Source: JAVBRU01 sp031547595 (GTDB lineage Bacteria; Bacillota; Clostridia; Christensenellales; Aristaeellaceae). From it: 64,000 nt of DNA. The stretch spans positions 7,911 through 71,910 of the forward strand of contig JAVBRU010000017.1 in the NCBI GenBank assembly GCA_031547595.1, read 5' to 3'. Under the pieces are notes generated by a model, which ran no database searches, was not told where the DNA came from, and worked only from the letters and a program-made list of their open reading frames with translations. Below, in pieces: positions 23,796 through 32,429 of the stretch (positions within the stretch are counted from its first letter, which is position 1; every line of letters begins with the position of its first letter). A program made the position numbers and the translations under genes.

Positions 23796-25758
23796 TATGA
23801 AGAAAGTGTTCAAACGCTCTGTGAGCGTGCTGGCCGCGCTGACCCTCCTGTTCTCCCTGCTGCCCGTCTGCTTTGCCCATGCGGAGGGCGCGGAGCAAAA
23901 GGAACTGGCCGCAACTGTGAAGAACATCATCACGGTGGACGGCCTTGAGTTCAAGGATTTGAACGGCAATGGCGAACTTGACCCTTATGAGGATTGGCGT
24001 CTGGATGCTGAAACCCGCGCGGCCAACCTGATTTCGCTGATGACCCCGCGCGAGAAGATTGCCCAGATGCAGCACCCCACCTTCGTGCCCAAGGCCGATG
24101 GCACGGTGCCCAGCTATCTCAAAAAATGGACAGAAACCGAAAGCATCGGCTTTGTGCTGGTGCGCGAGCTTCCCTCTGTGGAGGATGCTGCCAAGACGAT
24201 GAACCAGATACAGGAATGGTGCGAAAACTCCCGCCTGGGCATCCCGGTGGTGGTGAGCATGGATTCCGTGCACGGTGCGAGCTACGTGACTGGCGCAACA
24301 GTCACGCCCCATAACCTTGGCCTGGCTGCCACCCGTAATACGGAGCTTGTATCCAAGCTCGCCGATATTGCCCGTCAGGAGCATATTGCCATCGGTGCGC
24401 GCATGACGCTGTCGCCGGAGGCAGACATTGCTTCCGAACCCCGCTGGGGCCGTGTGATGGAAACCTTTGGCGAAGACCCGGATCTGGTCACAGAGATGGT
24501 CACCGCCCAAATCATCGGTTTCCAGTACGGCAAGGATGGCCTGAATGAAAATTCCATCATTGCCTGCATCAAGCATTTCCCCGGCGCGGGCCCGCAGATG
24601 GACGGCGTTGATATGGCTCCCATTATTTCCACCGAAGAATCCTTGGAAGAGCACCTCAAGCCCTACCGCGCGGCCATTGAAGTGAAGGTCGCGTCTGTTA
24701 TGCCTTACTACAGCATTCCGATCAATCTGGATACCGTGGCGGCGCTGGGCAGCAAGGTCACCTTGCAAGACCTGCTTCGCGATACCCTTGGCTTTGAGGG
24801 CATCATCCAGACCGACTGGGGCATGATCTGGGGCATCCAGACGAGTGCATCCCTGTGGGGCGATGAAGTCAGCGAAGAAGACGCCATCCTGATTGGCGTG
24901 ATGGAAGGCCAGGTGGACGGCATCGGCGGCGAATCCATCCGTCTGATTGACACCATGGAAAAGCTTTACGGAAATGGCGATATCACCGATGAGGTGCTGG
25001 ATGCCGCCTGCATGCGCATCCTGAAGGCAAAGTTTGAACTTGGCGTTTTCGAAAACCCCTATGTGGATGTGGAGTATGCCGTATCCTATGTAGGCAATGC
25101 CGATAATCAGGCGCTCAGCCTGCAGGCTGCCGAAGAATCCATGACGCTGGTAAAGAACAATGGCATCCTGCCGCTGGAAGCCGGCAAAAAGGTGCTGGTG
25201 GCCGGGCTTCGCGCGGGCGATATGGATAGCCTGTGCGGCGGCTGGAGCAGCGCACAAAACGGCCTGACCATTGCCGATGCCATTGCCGCTTATGCAGGTG
25301 AGGGTGCGGAAGTGATCTATGAAGCCGAGGATGTGGAGAAGATTGCTACGCTGGCCAAGGAATGTGATGTGGTCATCGTAGCGGTGGGCGAGCCCAGCTA
25401 TATGCATAGCGGCCCTTGGGGCGTGGACGGCTTGGAGCTGACCGCCTCTCAGCAGGAAATCCTGGAGGCTGTGAAGGAAACAGGCACCCCCATTGTGACG
25501 GTTGTGTTGCTTGGACGCCCCTACATCCTCACCTGGTGCGACGAAAATGTGGATGCTATTCTGATTGCGTATTATCCCGGCTCTCAGGGCGGCATTGCGA
25601 TTGCCGAAACGATCTTTGGCATGAACAACCCCGGCGGCAAGCTACCTGTGCAAATGCCGCGCAGCCTGCAGCAGGTATTTGATCAGGAAAGCGACATCTC
25701 CTTTGATATCGAAGACCCGCTCTACGATTATGGATTTGGTTTAAGCTACGGCGAATAA
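23785..25758 (+). CDS. Secreted glycoside hydrolase family 3 enzyme 1
   Basis: 657 residues if the TTG at 23785 is used (AAAGGAG 9 bases upstream); an ATG at 23797 is the alternative. Signal peptide to about CFAHAEG. An EF-hand-like FKDLNGNGELDPYEDWR loop precedes the GH3 (beta/alpha)8 domain: VSMDSVHGAS, LSPEADIASEPRWGRVMETF, the CIKHFPGAG Lys-His pair and the nucleophile Asp (about 344) in IIQTDWGM. The C-terminal alpha/beta sandwich carries the remaining residues. Probably an exo-acting beta-glucosidase or similar enzyme on imported or surface glycans; linkage not deducible. It overlaps the SBP gene by 11 bases. Confidence 0.9.
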   Translation: MLTNMKKVFKRSVSVLAALTLLFSLLPVCFAHAEGAEQKELAATVKNIITVDGLEFKDLNGNGELDPYEDWRLDAETRAANLISLMTPREKIAQMQHPTFVPKADGTVPSYLKKWTETESIGFVLVRELPSVEDAAKTMNQIQEWCENSRLGIPVVVSMDSVHGASYVTGATVTPHNLGLAATRNTELVSKLADIARQEHIAIGARMTLSPEADIASEPRWGRVMETFGEDPDLVTEMVTAQIIGFQYGKDGLNENSIIACIKHFPGAGPQMDGVDMAPIISTEESLEEHLKPYRAAIEVKVASVMPYYSIPINLDTVAALGSKVTLQDLLRDTLGFEGIIQTDWGMIWGIQTSASLWGDEVSEEDAILIGVMEGQVDGIGGESIRLIDTMEKLYGNGDITDEVLDAACMRILKAKFELGVFENPYVDVEYAVSYVGNADNQALSLQAAEESMTLVKNNGILPLEAGKKVLVAGLRAGDMDSLCGGWSSAQNGLTIADAIAAYAGEGAEVIYEAEDVEKIATLAKECDVVIVAVGEPSYMHSGPWGVDGLELTASQQEILEAVKETGTPIVTVVLLGRPYILTWCDENVDAILIAYYPGSQGGIAIAETIFGMNNPGGKLPVQMPRSLQQVFDQESDISFDIEDPLYDYGFGLSYGE

Positions 25759-25769
25759 TCAGGAACATT

Positions 25770-25796
25770 GTGGGCGGCAAGACAATTGCCGCCCAC
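25770..25796 (+). other. Intercistronic hairpin between GH3 and permease genes
   Basis: GTGGGCGGCAA and TTGCCGCCCAC form a perfect 11-bp stem with a 5-base loop. There is no T tract, so partial attenuation or protection of the upstream mRNA is more likely than full termination. Confidence 0.65.
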
Positions 25797-25821
25797 ACCT
25801 GATAACAGGGGAGAAACGTGT

Positions 25822-26694
25822 ATGGTCAAATTCTTCAAACGGCATCCCATGATGCCGCTGCTCATCCCGGCGGCGCTGCTGATATACTTTGTATATGTAG
25901 GCCTGGGCTGGAACATCTGGGTGTCGCTGTCTGACTGGAAGGCGGGAAACCTTGAGGCCACCTACGGGTTTGGCGGCTTTGGCTGGTATATCAAGATGTT
26001 CAAGGACGATACCTTCTGGCTGTCACTGAAGAACACGTTGCTGCTGTTCTCTATCATTCCCATTTGTTTGGTGATCGGCCTTGGGCTGGCGCTATTGATG
26101 GATCAGGGGCTCAAGGGCTCCGCAGTGTTCCGCAACCTGATCCTTCTGCCCTTCGCGCTGTCCTATGTGGTGACGGGCACGGTATGGGCGTGGATGTATA
26201 ACCCCTCCAACGGTATCATCAACTCGCTGTTGCGACTGATGCATTTGAACAGCTGGGTGGGCACCTGGCACACCAGCCAGGCTACGGTCATGACATCGAT
26301 TATCATAGCACTGGTGTGGCAATTCTCAGGATATGTGGCGCTGATATTCTATGCGGGCATCAAATCTGTGCCGCAAAACGTAATCAATGCTGCCAAGCTG
26401 GATGGTGCGTATTCGCCCCGTATCTACCTGAAATTGGTACTGCCTCAGCTGAAGGGTGCTTTGTCTTCCTCTATCACGGTGATTGCCATGTTCGCGCTGC
26501 GCTCATTTGACTTTATATGGCAGTTGACGGGCGGCGGCCCCGGCTTTTCATCGCACACATTGCCTGTGATGATGTACCGCGAGACCTTTGAAAAAAACAA
26601 TTTCGCTTATGGCGCGGCCATCAGCAGCTTCTTGCTGGTGCTGGTGCTGGTGCTGATTCTGCCCTTCACCTATAAAAGCAATAAAAGGAAGTGA
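25822..26694 (+). CDS. Carbohydrate ABC transporter permease (MalF/UgpA type)
   Basis: 290 residues. The ATG at 25822 has GGGGAG upstream; longer starts would begin inside the hairpin. Six membrane segments. PLLIPAALLIYFVYVGLGWNIW is at the N-terminus (the first 20 residues are membrane-spanning), and the EAA loop reads NVINAAKLDGAYSPRIYLKL. It forms the translocation channel together with the next gene. Confidence 0.88.
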   Translation: MVKFFKRHPMMPLLIPAALLIYFVYVGLGWNIWVSLSDWKAGNLEATYGFGGFGWYIKMFKDDTFWLSLKNTLLLFSIIPICLVIGLGLALLMDQGLKGSAVFRNLILLPFALSYVVTGTVWAWMYNPSNGIINSLLRLMHLNSWVGTWHTSQATVMTSIIIALVWQFSGYVALIFYAGIKSVPQNVINAAKLDGAYSPRIYLKLVLPQLKGALSSSITVIAMFALRSFDFIWQLTGGGPGFSSHTLPVMMYRETFEKNNFAYGAAISSFLLVLVLVLILPFTYKSNKRK

Positions 26695-26699
26695 AGCAT

Positions 26700-27581
26700 A
26701 TGCAAGCTGCTGCAAAAACAAAGGCCGCGCGCGTCAAGCCGGTCAAAGAAAAGATCCCCACGCGCATGCGTGTGCTGCGTGTTGTCTTTTATCTGAGCAT
26801 GCTGATCTTTGTGCTGTTGTATCTCTTGCCCTTCTGGGGCGCGATCACTACATCGCTCAAAACCTCCGAGGAAGTACTGACCACCAATCCCTTGGCGCTG
26901 CCGGACGAAATCACATTCGATGCCTATGCCAACGCGTTTGACGAGCTGAAGGAATCGCTGGTCACCAGCTTGATTATTACCATTGGCGGCGCGGTCGGCT
27001 CGGTCTTCCTGGGCTCTGTATGCGCCTATGGGCTCAGCAAGTTTCGCTTTAAATTCGATAACCTGTTCTTCTTCATTTTGTCAGCAGCCATATATCTGCC
27101 GTATCAGGCGATCCTGGTGCCGCTGCTCAAAACCATTAACAGCCTGGGGCTATACGACTCGCACTGGGGCCTCATCCTCATCCATACCATCTATGGCATG
27201 CCCATGTGCGCGTCGATGTTCCGTGGTTTCTACTCGGACGTGCCCGATTGCCTGGTGCGTCAGGCCATGATCGACGGCAACGGCCCGTGGCAGATTTACC
27301 GCAAGATCATCATCCCCAACACCACCATTGCCACCGTCACAGTGCTGGTGTTCCAGTGCACTTCCATTTGGAATGAGATGCTCTTTGCCCTCACGATGGG
27401 CGGGTTCGACTGTATGCCAGCCACCATCGCGCTCAATCAGCTGGTGGGCACGCTGTCTGCTGATTTTAATATTCAGATGGCAGGCTCTATCTGGTTGACA
27501 TTACCCGTGTTGGTGTTGTATATGTTTATGGGAAAATACTTGATTCGTGGCTATATGGCTGGCGCCGTCACGGCGTCGTAA
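26700..27581 (+). CDS. Carbohydrate ABC transporter permease (MalG/UgpE type)
   Basis: 293 residues from the ATG at 26700 with AAAGGAAG upstream; a GTG 9 bases earlier is less likely. The EAA loop is CLVRQAMIDGNGPWQIYRKI and the C-terminus ends GKYLIRGYMAGAVTAS. It is an inner-membrane subunit paired with the gene ending 5 bases before. Confidence 0.88.
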   Translation: MQAAAKTKAARVKPVKEKIPTRMRVLRVVFYLSMLIFVLLYLLPFWGAITTSLKTSEEVLTTNPLALPDEITFDAYANAFDELKESLVTSLIITIGGAVGSVFLGSVCAYGLSKFRFKFDNLFFFILSAAIYLPYQAILVPLLKTINSLGLYDSHWGLILIHTIYGMPMCASMFRGFYSDVPDCLVRQAMIDGNGPWQIYRKIIIPNTTIATVTVLVFQCTSIWNEMLFALTMGGFDCMPATIALNQLVGTLSADFNIQMAGSIWLTLPVLVLYMFMGKYLIRGYMAGAVTAS

Positions 27582-27595
27582 GCGGAGGAGGAAAA

Positions 27596-29479
27596 ATGAT
27601 GAAAAAGTACGTAAAACGCCTCTTGTCCCTGGCGCTGTGCGCTGTACTGGCCTTGCCGGGCTTTGCATCCGCTGCCGAAGCGCCCATCCAGCCCGAGCTT
27701 GTGGCCACCTCCGTGGAAATTCTGACGGTAGATGGCTATCAGTTTAAGGATTTGAACAAAAATGGGGAGCTGGACAAATATGAGGATTGGCGCTTGCCCG
27801 CTGCTGAGCGCGCGGACGATCTGCTTTCGCAGATGACTGATTCCGAAAAAGCGGGGCAGATGATCCACCTCACGATGCTAACACTCAAAGAAAACTGGTT
27901 CAATGAGTTTGACATTGGCTTTGCACTGGTATATACTTATTTATCAGAGGGCACCCAAAGTGCCGTGGAAAAAACCAACCGTGTGCAGGAGCTTTGCGAG
28001 GAATCGCGCCTGGGTGTCCCGGCGGTGCTGAGCATGGACTCCGTGATTGGTGCCAGCTGGGTGGACGGTGCCACCGTTTTGCCCGACCAGATCACCCTGG
28101 CAGCCACCGGGGACGTAGAGCTGGTTCGCCAGCTGGCCGAAATCCAGCGCGAAGAAATGAAAGCAATGGGCGTGCGCATGAGCTTGTCGCCCGTTGCCGA
28201 TATCGCGACCGACCCACGCTGGGGCCGCGTGCAGGAATGCTTTGGCGAGGATGCGGAGCTGGCCGCGCAGATGGTGGTGGCCGCGATTGAAGGCCTGCAG
28301 GCCGGTAATTCCCTCACCAGCGCGTCCGTGATGGCGTGCGTGAAGCACGTCCCCGGCTCTGGCCCCCAGACGGCGGGCGTAGACGGCACGCCGCTGGTGT
28401 TTAATGATGATTCCTTCCAGATGCATCTGGATGTGTTCAAGGCCGCGATTGCCGCAGGTGCCGCGTCCATCATGCCCTATGGCTATAGCACGGTGCCATA
28501 CCTGGGCGGCGATGCCGTGGCCAACTATGCGCATGAATCCAGCATGGTGATGACGGACCTACTGCGCAACGAGCTTGGCTATGAGGGCATTATCCAGACG
28601 GATTGGGGCCTCAACCACACCTTCGCTGCGCTGGCGGGGGCGGATGCACTGGGCGGGGCGGGCCAGCGTGAAATCAAAAAGCTGGTGGAAAACCTGACTA
28701 CCGAGCAGCTGGATGAGCGTGTACGCCGTTTGCTGATCGCTAAGTTTGAGATGGGCCTGTTCGAAAATCCCTACTCCGATTTGGACGAAGCGCTGGCCAT
28801 CGTGGGCACTGAAGAAAGCTATAATGCTGTAAAAAATGCCGCAGCCAAGGCCATGACGCTGGTCAAGTATGAAAATGTCACTGCACTGAATGGGCAAAAG
28901 CTGATCGTTGCAGGCTCGCTGGCAGAGGACGCGCTGGCGCTGAACAGCGGCTGGAAGACGCCGGATTATCAGGGGCAAAATATCCTGACCGCGCTTCAGA
29001 AAAAAGCCGGTATCGTAAATGTGACCTATATTGGCGACGACATCAGCAAGATTGCCACATCGTATCCTGCGGGCACCACCGCGATAGTAATCGTGGGCGA
29101 AGCCAGCGGCACACACGATCCCAGCTGGGGTACGGGCACCCTGGAGTTCCCCGAGGTTCAGACAGAAATGGTCAAGGCACTGAAGGAAGCCGGGGTGACG
29201 GTGGTGTCGGTGGTGCTGATGAACCGCGCCTATGTGCTCACCCCCATTGTGGCTAACAGCAACGCCGTGCTCCTAGCCTACCGTCCGGGCATCACCGCCG
29301 GTGCGGATGCCGTGGCCGAAACCCTGTTTGGTGAAACCCCCATTACGGGCAAGACGCCCTTCCAGATTCCCGCATCCATGAGTCAAGTGTTCATGCAGCG
29401 CGAAGACCTGGCCAAGGATATCGTTGATCCGCTGTTTGATTACGGCTTTGGCATTGAGTTGGCCGCGTTTGGAAAGTAA
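27596..29479 (+). CDS. Secreted glycoside hydrolase family 3 enzyme 2
   Basis: 627 residues. Signal peptide to about FASAAEA. The same FKDLNKNGELDKYEDWR loop comes first, then GH3 motifs SMDSVIGASWVDGATV, LSPVADIATDPRWGRVQECF, CVKHVPGSG (Lys-His) and nucleophile Asp336 in IIQTDWGL. It resembles enzyme 1 closely in length and order and probably arose by duplication within the operon, with a different acceptor preference likely. AGGAGGAGG precedes a double ATG. Confidence 0.9.
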   Translation: MMKKYVKRLLSLALCAVLALPGFASAAEAPIQPELVATSVEILTVDGYQFKDLNKNGELDKYEDWRLPAAERADDLLSQMTDSEKAGQMIHLTMLTLKENWFNEFDIGFALVYTYLSEGTQSAVEKTNRVQELCEESRLGVPAVLSMDSVIGASWVDGATVLPDQITLAATGDVELVRQLAEIQREEMKAMGVRMSLSPVADIATDPRWGRVQECFGEDAELAAQMVVAAIEGLQAGNSLTSASVMACVKHVPGSGPQTAGVDGTPLVFNDDSFQMHLDVFKAAIAAGAASIMPYGYSTVPYLGGDAVANYAHESSMVMTDLLRNELGYEGIIQTDWGLNHTFAALAGADALGGAGQREIKKLVENLTTEQLDERVRRLLIAKFEMGLFENPYSDLDEALAIVGTEESYNAVKNAAAKAMTLVKYENVTALNGQKLIVAGSLAEDALALNSGWKTPDYQGQNILTALQKKAGIVNVTYIGDDISKIATSYPAGTTAIVIVGEASGTHDPSWGTGTLEFPEVQTEMVKALKEAGVTVVSVVLMNRAYVLTPIVANSNAVLLAYRPGITAGADAVAETLFGETPITGKTPFQIPASMSQVFMQREDLAKDIVDPLFDYGFGIELAAFGK

Positions 29480-29517
29480 GCTACATTATTGGCGCTGCGC
29501 CGGAGGAAGGGGATTTT

Positions 29518-30630
29518 ATGGCTTCCATACAGATTAAAGATATGAGCGTATCCTATAACAAAGGCAAAACCTTTGTGCTGGAGAATTTGAGCCTGGACGT
29601 GAAGGACGGCGAGTTTTGTGTGTTCCTGGGGCCGTCTGGCTGTGGCAAGTCCACCGCTATGCACTGCATTGCAGGGCTTTTGCACCCTGATCAGGGAGAG
29701 GTATACATTAACGAGAAATTGGTCACCGCGCCGGGCAAGGGCGAGTTTGTGCCCCCGCAGGAGCGTAACATCGCCATGGTGTTCCAGGAATACGCGCTGT
29801 ATCCCAACATGACCGTTCGAAAGAACATGAGCTTTGCGCTGGAGACCAACAAAGCGCCCAAAGATGAGATTGCAAGGCGCGTGGACAAAATGGCCAAGAT
29901 GCTGAGCATTGAGCATCTGCTCGACCGCAAGCCTGCCGAACTTTCCGGCGGCCAGCGCCAGCGTGTGGCCCTGGGGCGCGCACTGGTTCGTGATCCGAAC
30001 GTGTTTCTGTTGGATGAGCCGCTGGGCAACCTGGACGCAAAACTGCGCGAGCAGGTGCGCTATGAGCTGAAAAAGATTCAGGCGCAGCTGGGCGTGACCA
30101 CGGTCTATGTCACCCACGACCAGACCGAGGCCATGACGATGGCCGACCACATCATCCTGATGAAGGAAGGGCATATCATGCAGCAGGGCACGCCAAACGA
30201 GCTGTATGACCACCCCAACTGCCTGTTTGTGGCAGGGTTCCTGGGTACGCCGCAGATCAACACCTTTGATTGCCAGATCAAAAAGAGCGGCGAAGCGCTG
30301 ATGTTTGTCACCGAGCACTTCCAGCTGCCCGTGCCGCAGGAGCTGCTCGCTACCGTGAAGCCATATGCCGGGCAAGAGATCATCCTGGGCATTCGCCCGT
30401 CCGATCTCATGCTGGCAGAAGGAAACGAACCCTATGCTATCGTTGGTACGGTAGACGGCGTGGAGCCGCTGGGCGATGCGTACCTGGTGTATCTGAAGGT
30501 AGGAGACAAGGTGATCGTGTATAAATATGCTGGCGAGAGGGGCTCCTTCAGCGGGCAGCTTCGTCTTCGTCCCAATCCGGCCAAGCTGCATCTGTTTAAC
30601 AAAGAATCCGGAGAGCGGATCAACGAATAA
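29518..30630 (+). CDS. msmK: Sugar ABC transporter ATPase (MsmK/UgpC/MalK type)
   Basis: 370 residues. Walker A GPSGCGKST, signature LSGGQRQRVALGRAL, Walker B FLLDEPLGNLD and the VTHDQTEA switch. A C-terminal regulatory TOBE-like region contains ILGIRPSDLML. Inner-face ATPase. It is the only sugar-type ABC ATPase in the window, while four permease pairs lack their own. MsmK-type ATPases in Firmicutes often energise several importers, so sharing is likely (inference). It ends the transporter part of the operon. Confidence 0.92.
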   Translation: MASIQIKDMSVSYNKGKTFVLENLSLDVKDGEFCVFLGPSGCGKSTAMHCIAGLLHPDQGEVYINEKLVTAPGKGEFVPPQERNIAMVFQEYALYPNMTVRKNMSFALETNKAPKDEIARRVDKMAKMLSIEHLLDRKPAELSGGQRQRVALGRALVRDPNVFLLDEPLGNLDAKLREQVRYELKKIQAQLGVTTVYVTHDQTEAMTMADHIILMKEGHIMQQGTPNELYDHPNCLFVAGFLGTPQINTFDCQIKKSGEALMFVTEHFQLPVPQELLATVKPYAGQEIILGIRPSDLMLAEGNEPYAIVGTVDGVEPLGDAYLVYLKVGDKVIVYKYAGERGSFSGQLRLRPNPAKLHLFNKESGERINE

Positions 30631-30645
30631 TATATCAGTTTTAAG

Positions 30646-30682
30646 CGATCATGTCCCGCCTAATCAAGACGGGACATGGTCG
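30646..30682 (+). other. Intercistronic hairpin before the Dlt-like module
   Basis: CGATCATGTCCCG (30646-30658) and CGGGACATGGTCG (30670-30682) form a 13-bp stem with one G-T pair and an 11-base loop. No T tract follows. It may lower, but need not stop, transcription into the following genes; no separate promoter is obvious after it. Confidence 0.6.
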
Positions 30683-30708
30683 TATCAAACTATAAAGGAA
30701 TGATCGGT

Positions 30709-30948
30709 ATGGATGAAATGCAGCGGCTACTGGAAGTGCTTCACGATGCCAACGAGGATATTGATTTTGCCAACGAGCAGCATCTGGTGGATGATGGCGT
30801 GATCGATTCTTTCGATATCATTGCCATGATTGGTGCGCTGGATGAAGCGTACGGTATCCATATCGTAGCCTCTGATATCGAGCCGGAGAATTTCAACAGC
30901 GCAAAGGAAATCTTGGCCACGGTGCGCCGTTATCAGGAGAGAAAATGA
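30709..30948 (+). CDS. Acyl/aminoacyl carrier protein (DltC-like)
   Basis: 79 residues from the ATG at 30709, 9 bases after AAAGGA; the ATG at 30700 is too close to that site. Four-helix carrier protein with the phosphopantetheine Ser34 in DDGVIDSFDIIAMI, as in DltC (DSF rather than the DSL of fatty acid ACP). It should carry an activated amino acid as a thioester, loaded by one or both adenylation enzymes encoded next to it, and hand it to the MBOAT protein. Its stop overlaps the next ATG (ATGA). Confidence 0.85.
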   Translation: MDEMQRLLEVLHDANEDIDFANEQHLVDDGVIDSFDIIAMIGALDEAYGIHIVASDIEPENFNSAKEILATVRRYQERK

Positions 30949-32429
30949 TCCGAAATGTTCTGTCCTATTTAGAAAATGCGGCGGCAACGAGGCCAGATGC
31001 TTTGGCCTTTGAGGATGAAAGCGGGGGAATGACCTACCGCGAATTACATGTGCGCGCCCGGCAGATAGGCACCTGCCTGCTTCGCTCACTGCCACAGCAA
31101 GCACCGGTACTGATCTATATGGACAAAAGCCCCCTGTGCATTGCCGCAATGCTTGGCGCAGTATATGCGGGCTGCTTTTATACACCTATAGACCCGGCCA
31201 TGCCGCCCCAGCGGATGCAGCTGATTGCTTCCGTATTGAAGCCGCGCTGTATCCTGTATGAGGCGGCATTTGCAGGCCCGGTGCAGGCGCTTTGGCCGGA
31301 TGCACTCAAGCTGGATGTGGGTGAAATCAGCGAAGAAATCGATACGAATGCGCTGAATGACAGGCAAAAAAGGACTATTGATACTGATCTATTGTACGTG
31401 CTGTTCACCAGCGGCTCCACAGGCGTGCCCAAGGGCGTGTCTATCTGTCACCGCTCGGTGGTTGATTTTGTGGAGTGGGCGTGCGAAACGCTGCCTCTTG
31501 ATCAGGACTGCAGGTTTGGCAATCAAGCGCCGCTATACTTTGACAATTCAGTATTGGATATCTACTGCTCTCTTCGTCTTGGTGGATGTGTGCACTTTAT
31601 CCCGCGCCGCTGTTTTCTGTTTCCCGCCAAACTGCCGGAATACCTGAACGCCCATCGGATCAGCACCATCTTCTGGGTGCCCTCTGTGCTCACAGCGGTC
31701 AAGAACACCGGCGCTTTGGAAAAGTGCGTACCGAATCTTCGGCATGTGTTCTTCTGCGGCGAAGTGATGCCCTGCAGCACGCTGAATGTGTGGCGAAAGG
31801 CGCTGCCGGGCGCAGCCTTCGTCAACATGTATGGCCCAACAGAAATCACAGATGTGTGCACGTATTATGTGATCGACCGCGATTTTGCGGATGAGGAAGC
31901 GCTGCCCATTGGATTTCCCTGCCAAAACACGCGGATACTGCTGCTGGACGGGGAAATCTGCGTGGGCGGCACCTGCCTGTCGCCGGGGTATTACGATGCG
32001 CCGGAACGCACGCGGGAAGTGTTTGTTCAAAATCCGCTGCGCAAAGAGGTTGCAGAAATCATCTATAAGACCGGGGATCTGGGCAAATACAACGAGCGTG
32101 GGGAATTGATGTTCCTGGGGCGTAAGGATTCTCAGATCAAGCGCCATGGCTACCGCATAGAGCTGGGCGAGGTGGAATGTGCGCTGAACGCTGTGCCTGG
32201 TGTGCAAAAGGGCTGTTGCCTGTATGTTGCCGTGCGGGAGCAGATTGTTTGCTTTTTTGTGGGAGCATCGACCGAAAAGGAAATCAAACGTACACTGAAG
32301 GAAATGTTGCCCAAATACATGCTGCCCGATATGCTTTGCCAGCGGGAGTTTTTGCCCGAAACCGGCAATGGCAAGATGGATCGGGTGCGCATCCGGGAGG
32401 AGTGGGAAAGTGAGCATCCTATCCTTTGA
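30945..32429 (+). CDS. Adenylation enzyme 1, D-alanine:carrier-protein-ligase-like (DltA-like)
   Basis: 494 residues, the usual DltA length. Motifs: LFTSGSTGVPKGVS (A3), NMYGPTEITD (A5), TGDLGKYNERG (A7), FLGRKDSQIKRHGYRIELGE (A8) and NGKMDR with the catalytic Lys (A10). The pocket segment HVFFCGEVMP keeps the FCGE cysteine characteristic of DltA, where it shapes the D-Ala pocket. Expected role: ATP-dependent activation of D-alanine or a small amino acid and transfer to the carrier protein. It overlaps the carrier gene by 4 bases and the MBOAT gene by 20. Confidence 0.85.
   Translation: MIRNVLSYLENAAATRPDALAFEDESGGMTYRELHVRARQIGTCLLRSLPQQAPVLIYMDKSPLCIAAMLGAVYAGCFYTPIDPAMPPQRMQLIASVLKPRCILYEAAFAGPVQALWPDALKLDVGEISEEIDTNALNDRQKRTIDTDLLYVLFTSGSTGVPKGVSICHRSVVDFVEWACETLPLDQDCRFGNQAPLYFDNSVLDIYCSLRLGGCVHFIPRRCFLFPAKLPEYLNAHRISTIFWVPSVLTAVKNTGALEKCVPNLRHVFFCGEVMPCSTLNVWRKALPGAAFVNMYGPTEITDVCTYYVIDRDFADEEALPIGFPCQNTRILLLDGEICVGGTCLSPGYYDAPERTREVFVQNPLRKEVAEIIYKTGDLGKYNERGELMFLGRKDSQIKRHGYRIELGEVECALNAVPGVQKGCCLYVAVREQIVCFFVGASTEKEIKRTLKEMLPKYMLPDMLCQREFLPETGNGKMDRVRIREEWESEHPIL

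Noticed and set aside
23752..25407. 551-residue open frame antisense to the first GH3 gene
   Set aside because: The opposite strand has a complete GH3 enzyme with all motifs; the His- and Gln-rich antisense product is a shadow of codon bias. The same applies to the long antisense frames at 37130-38503 and 43217-44473.
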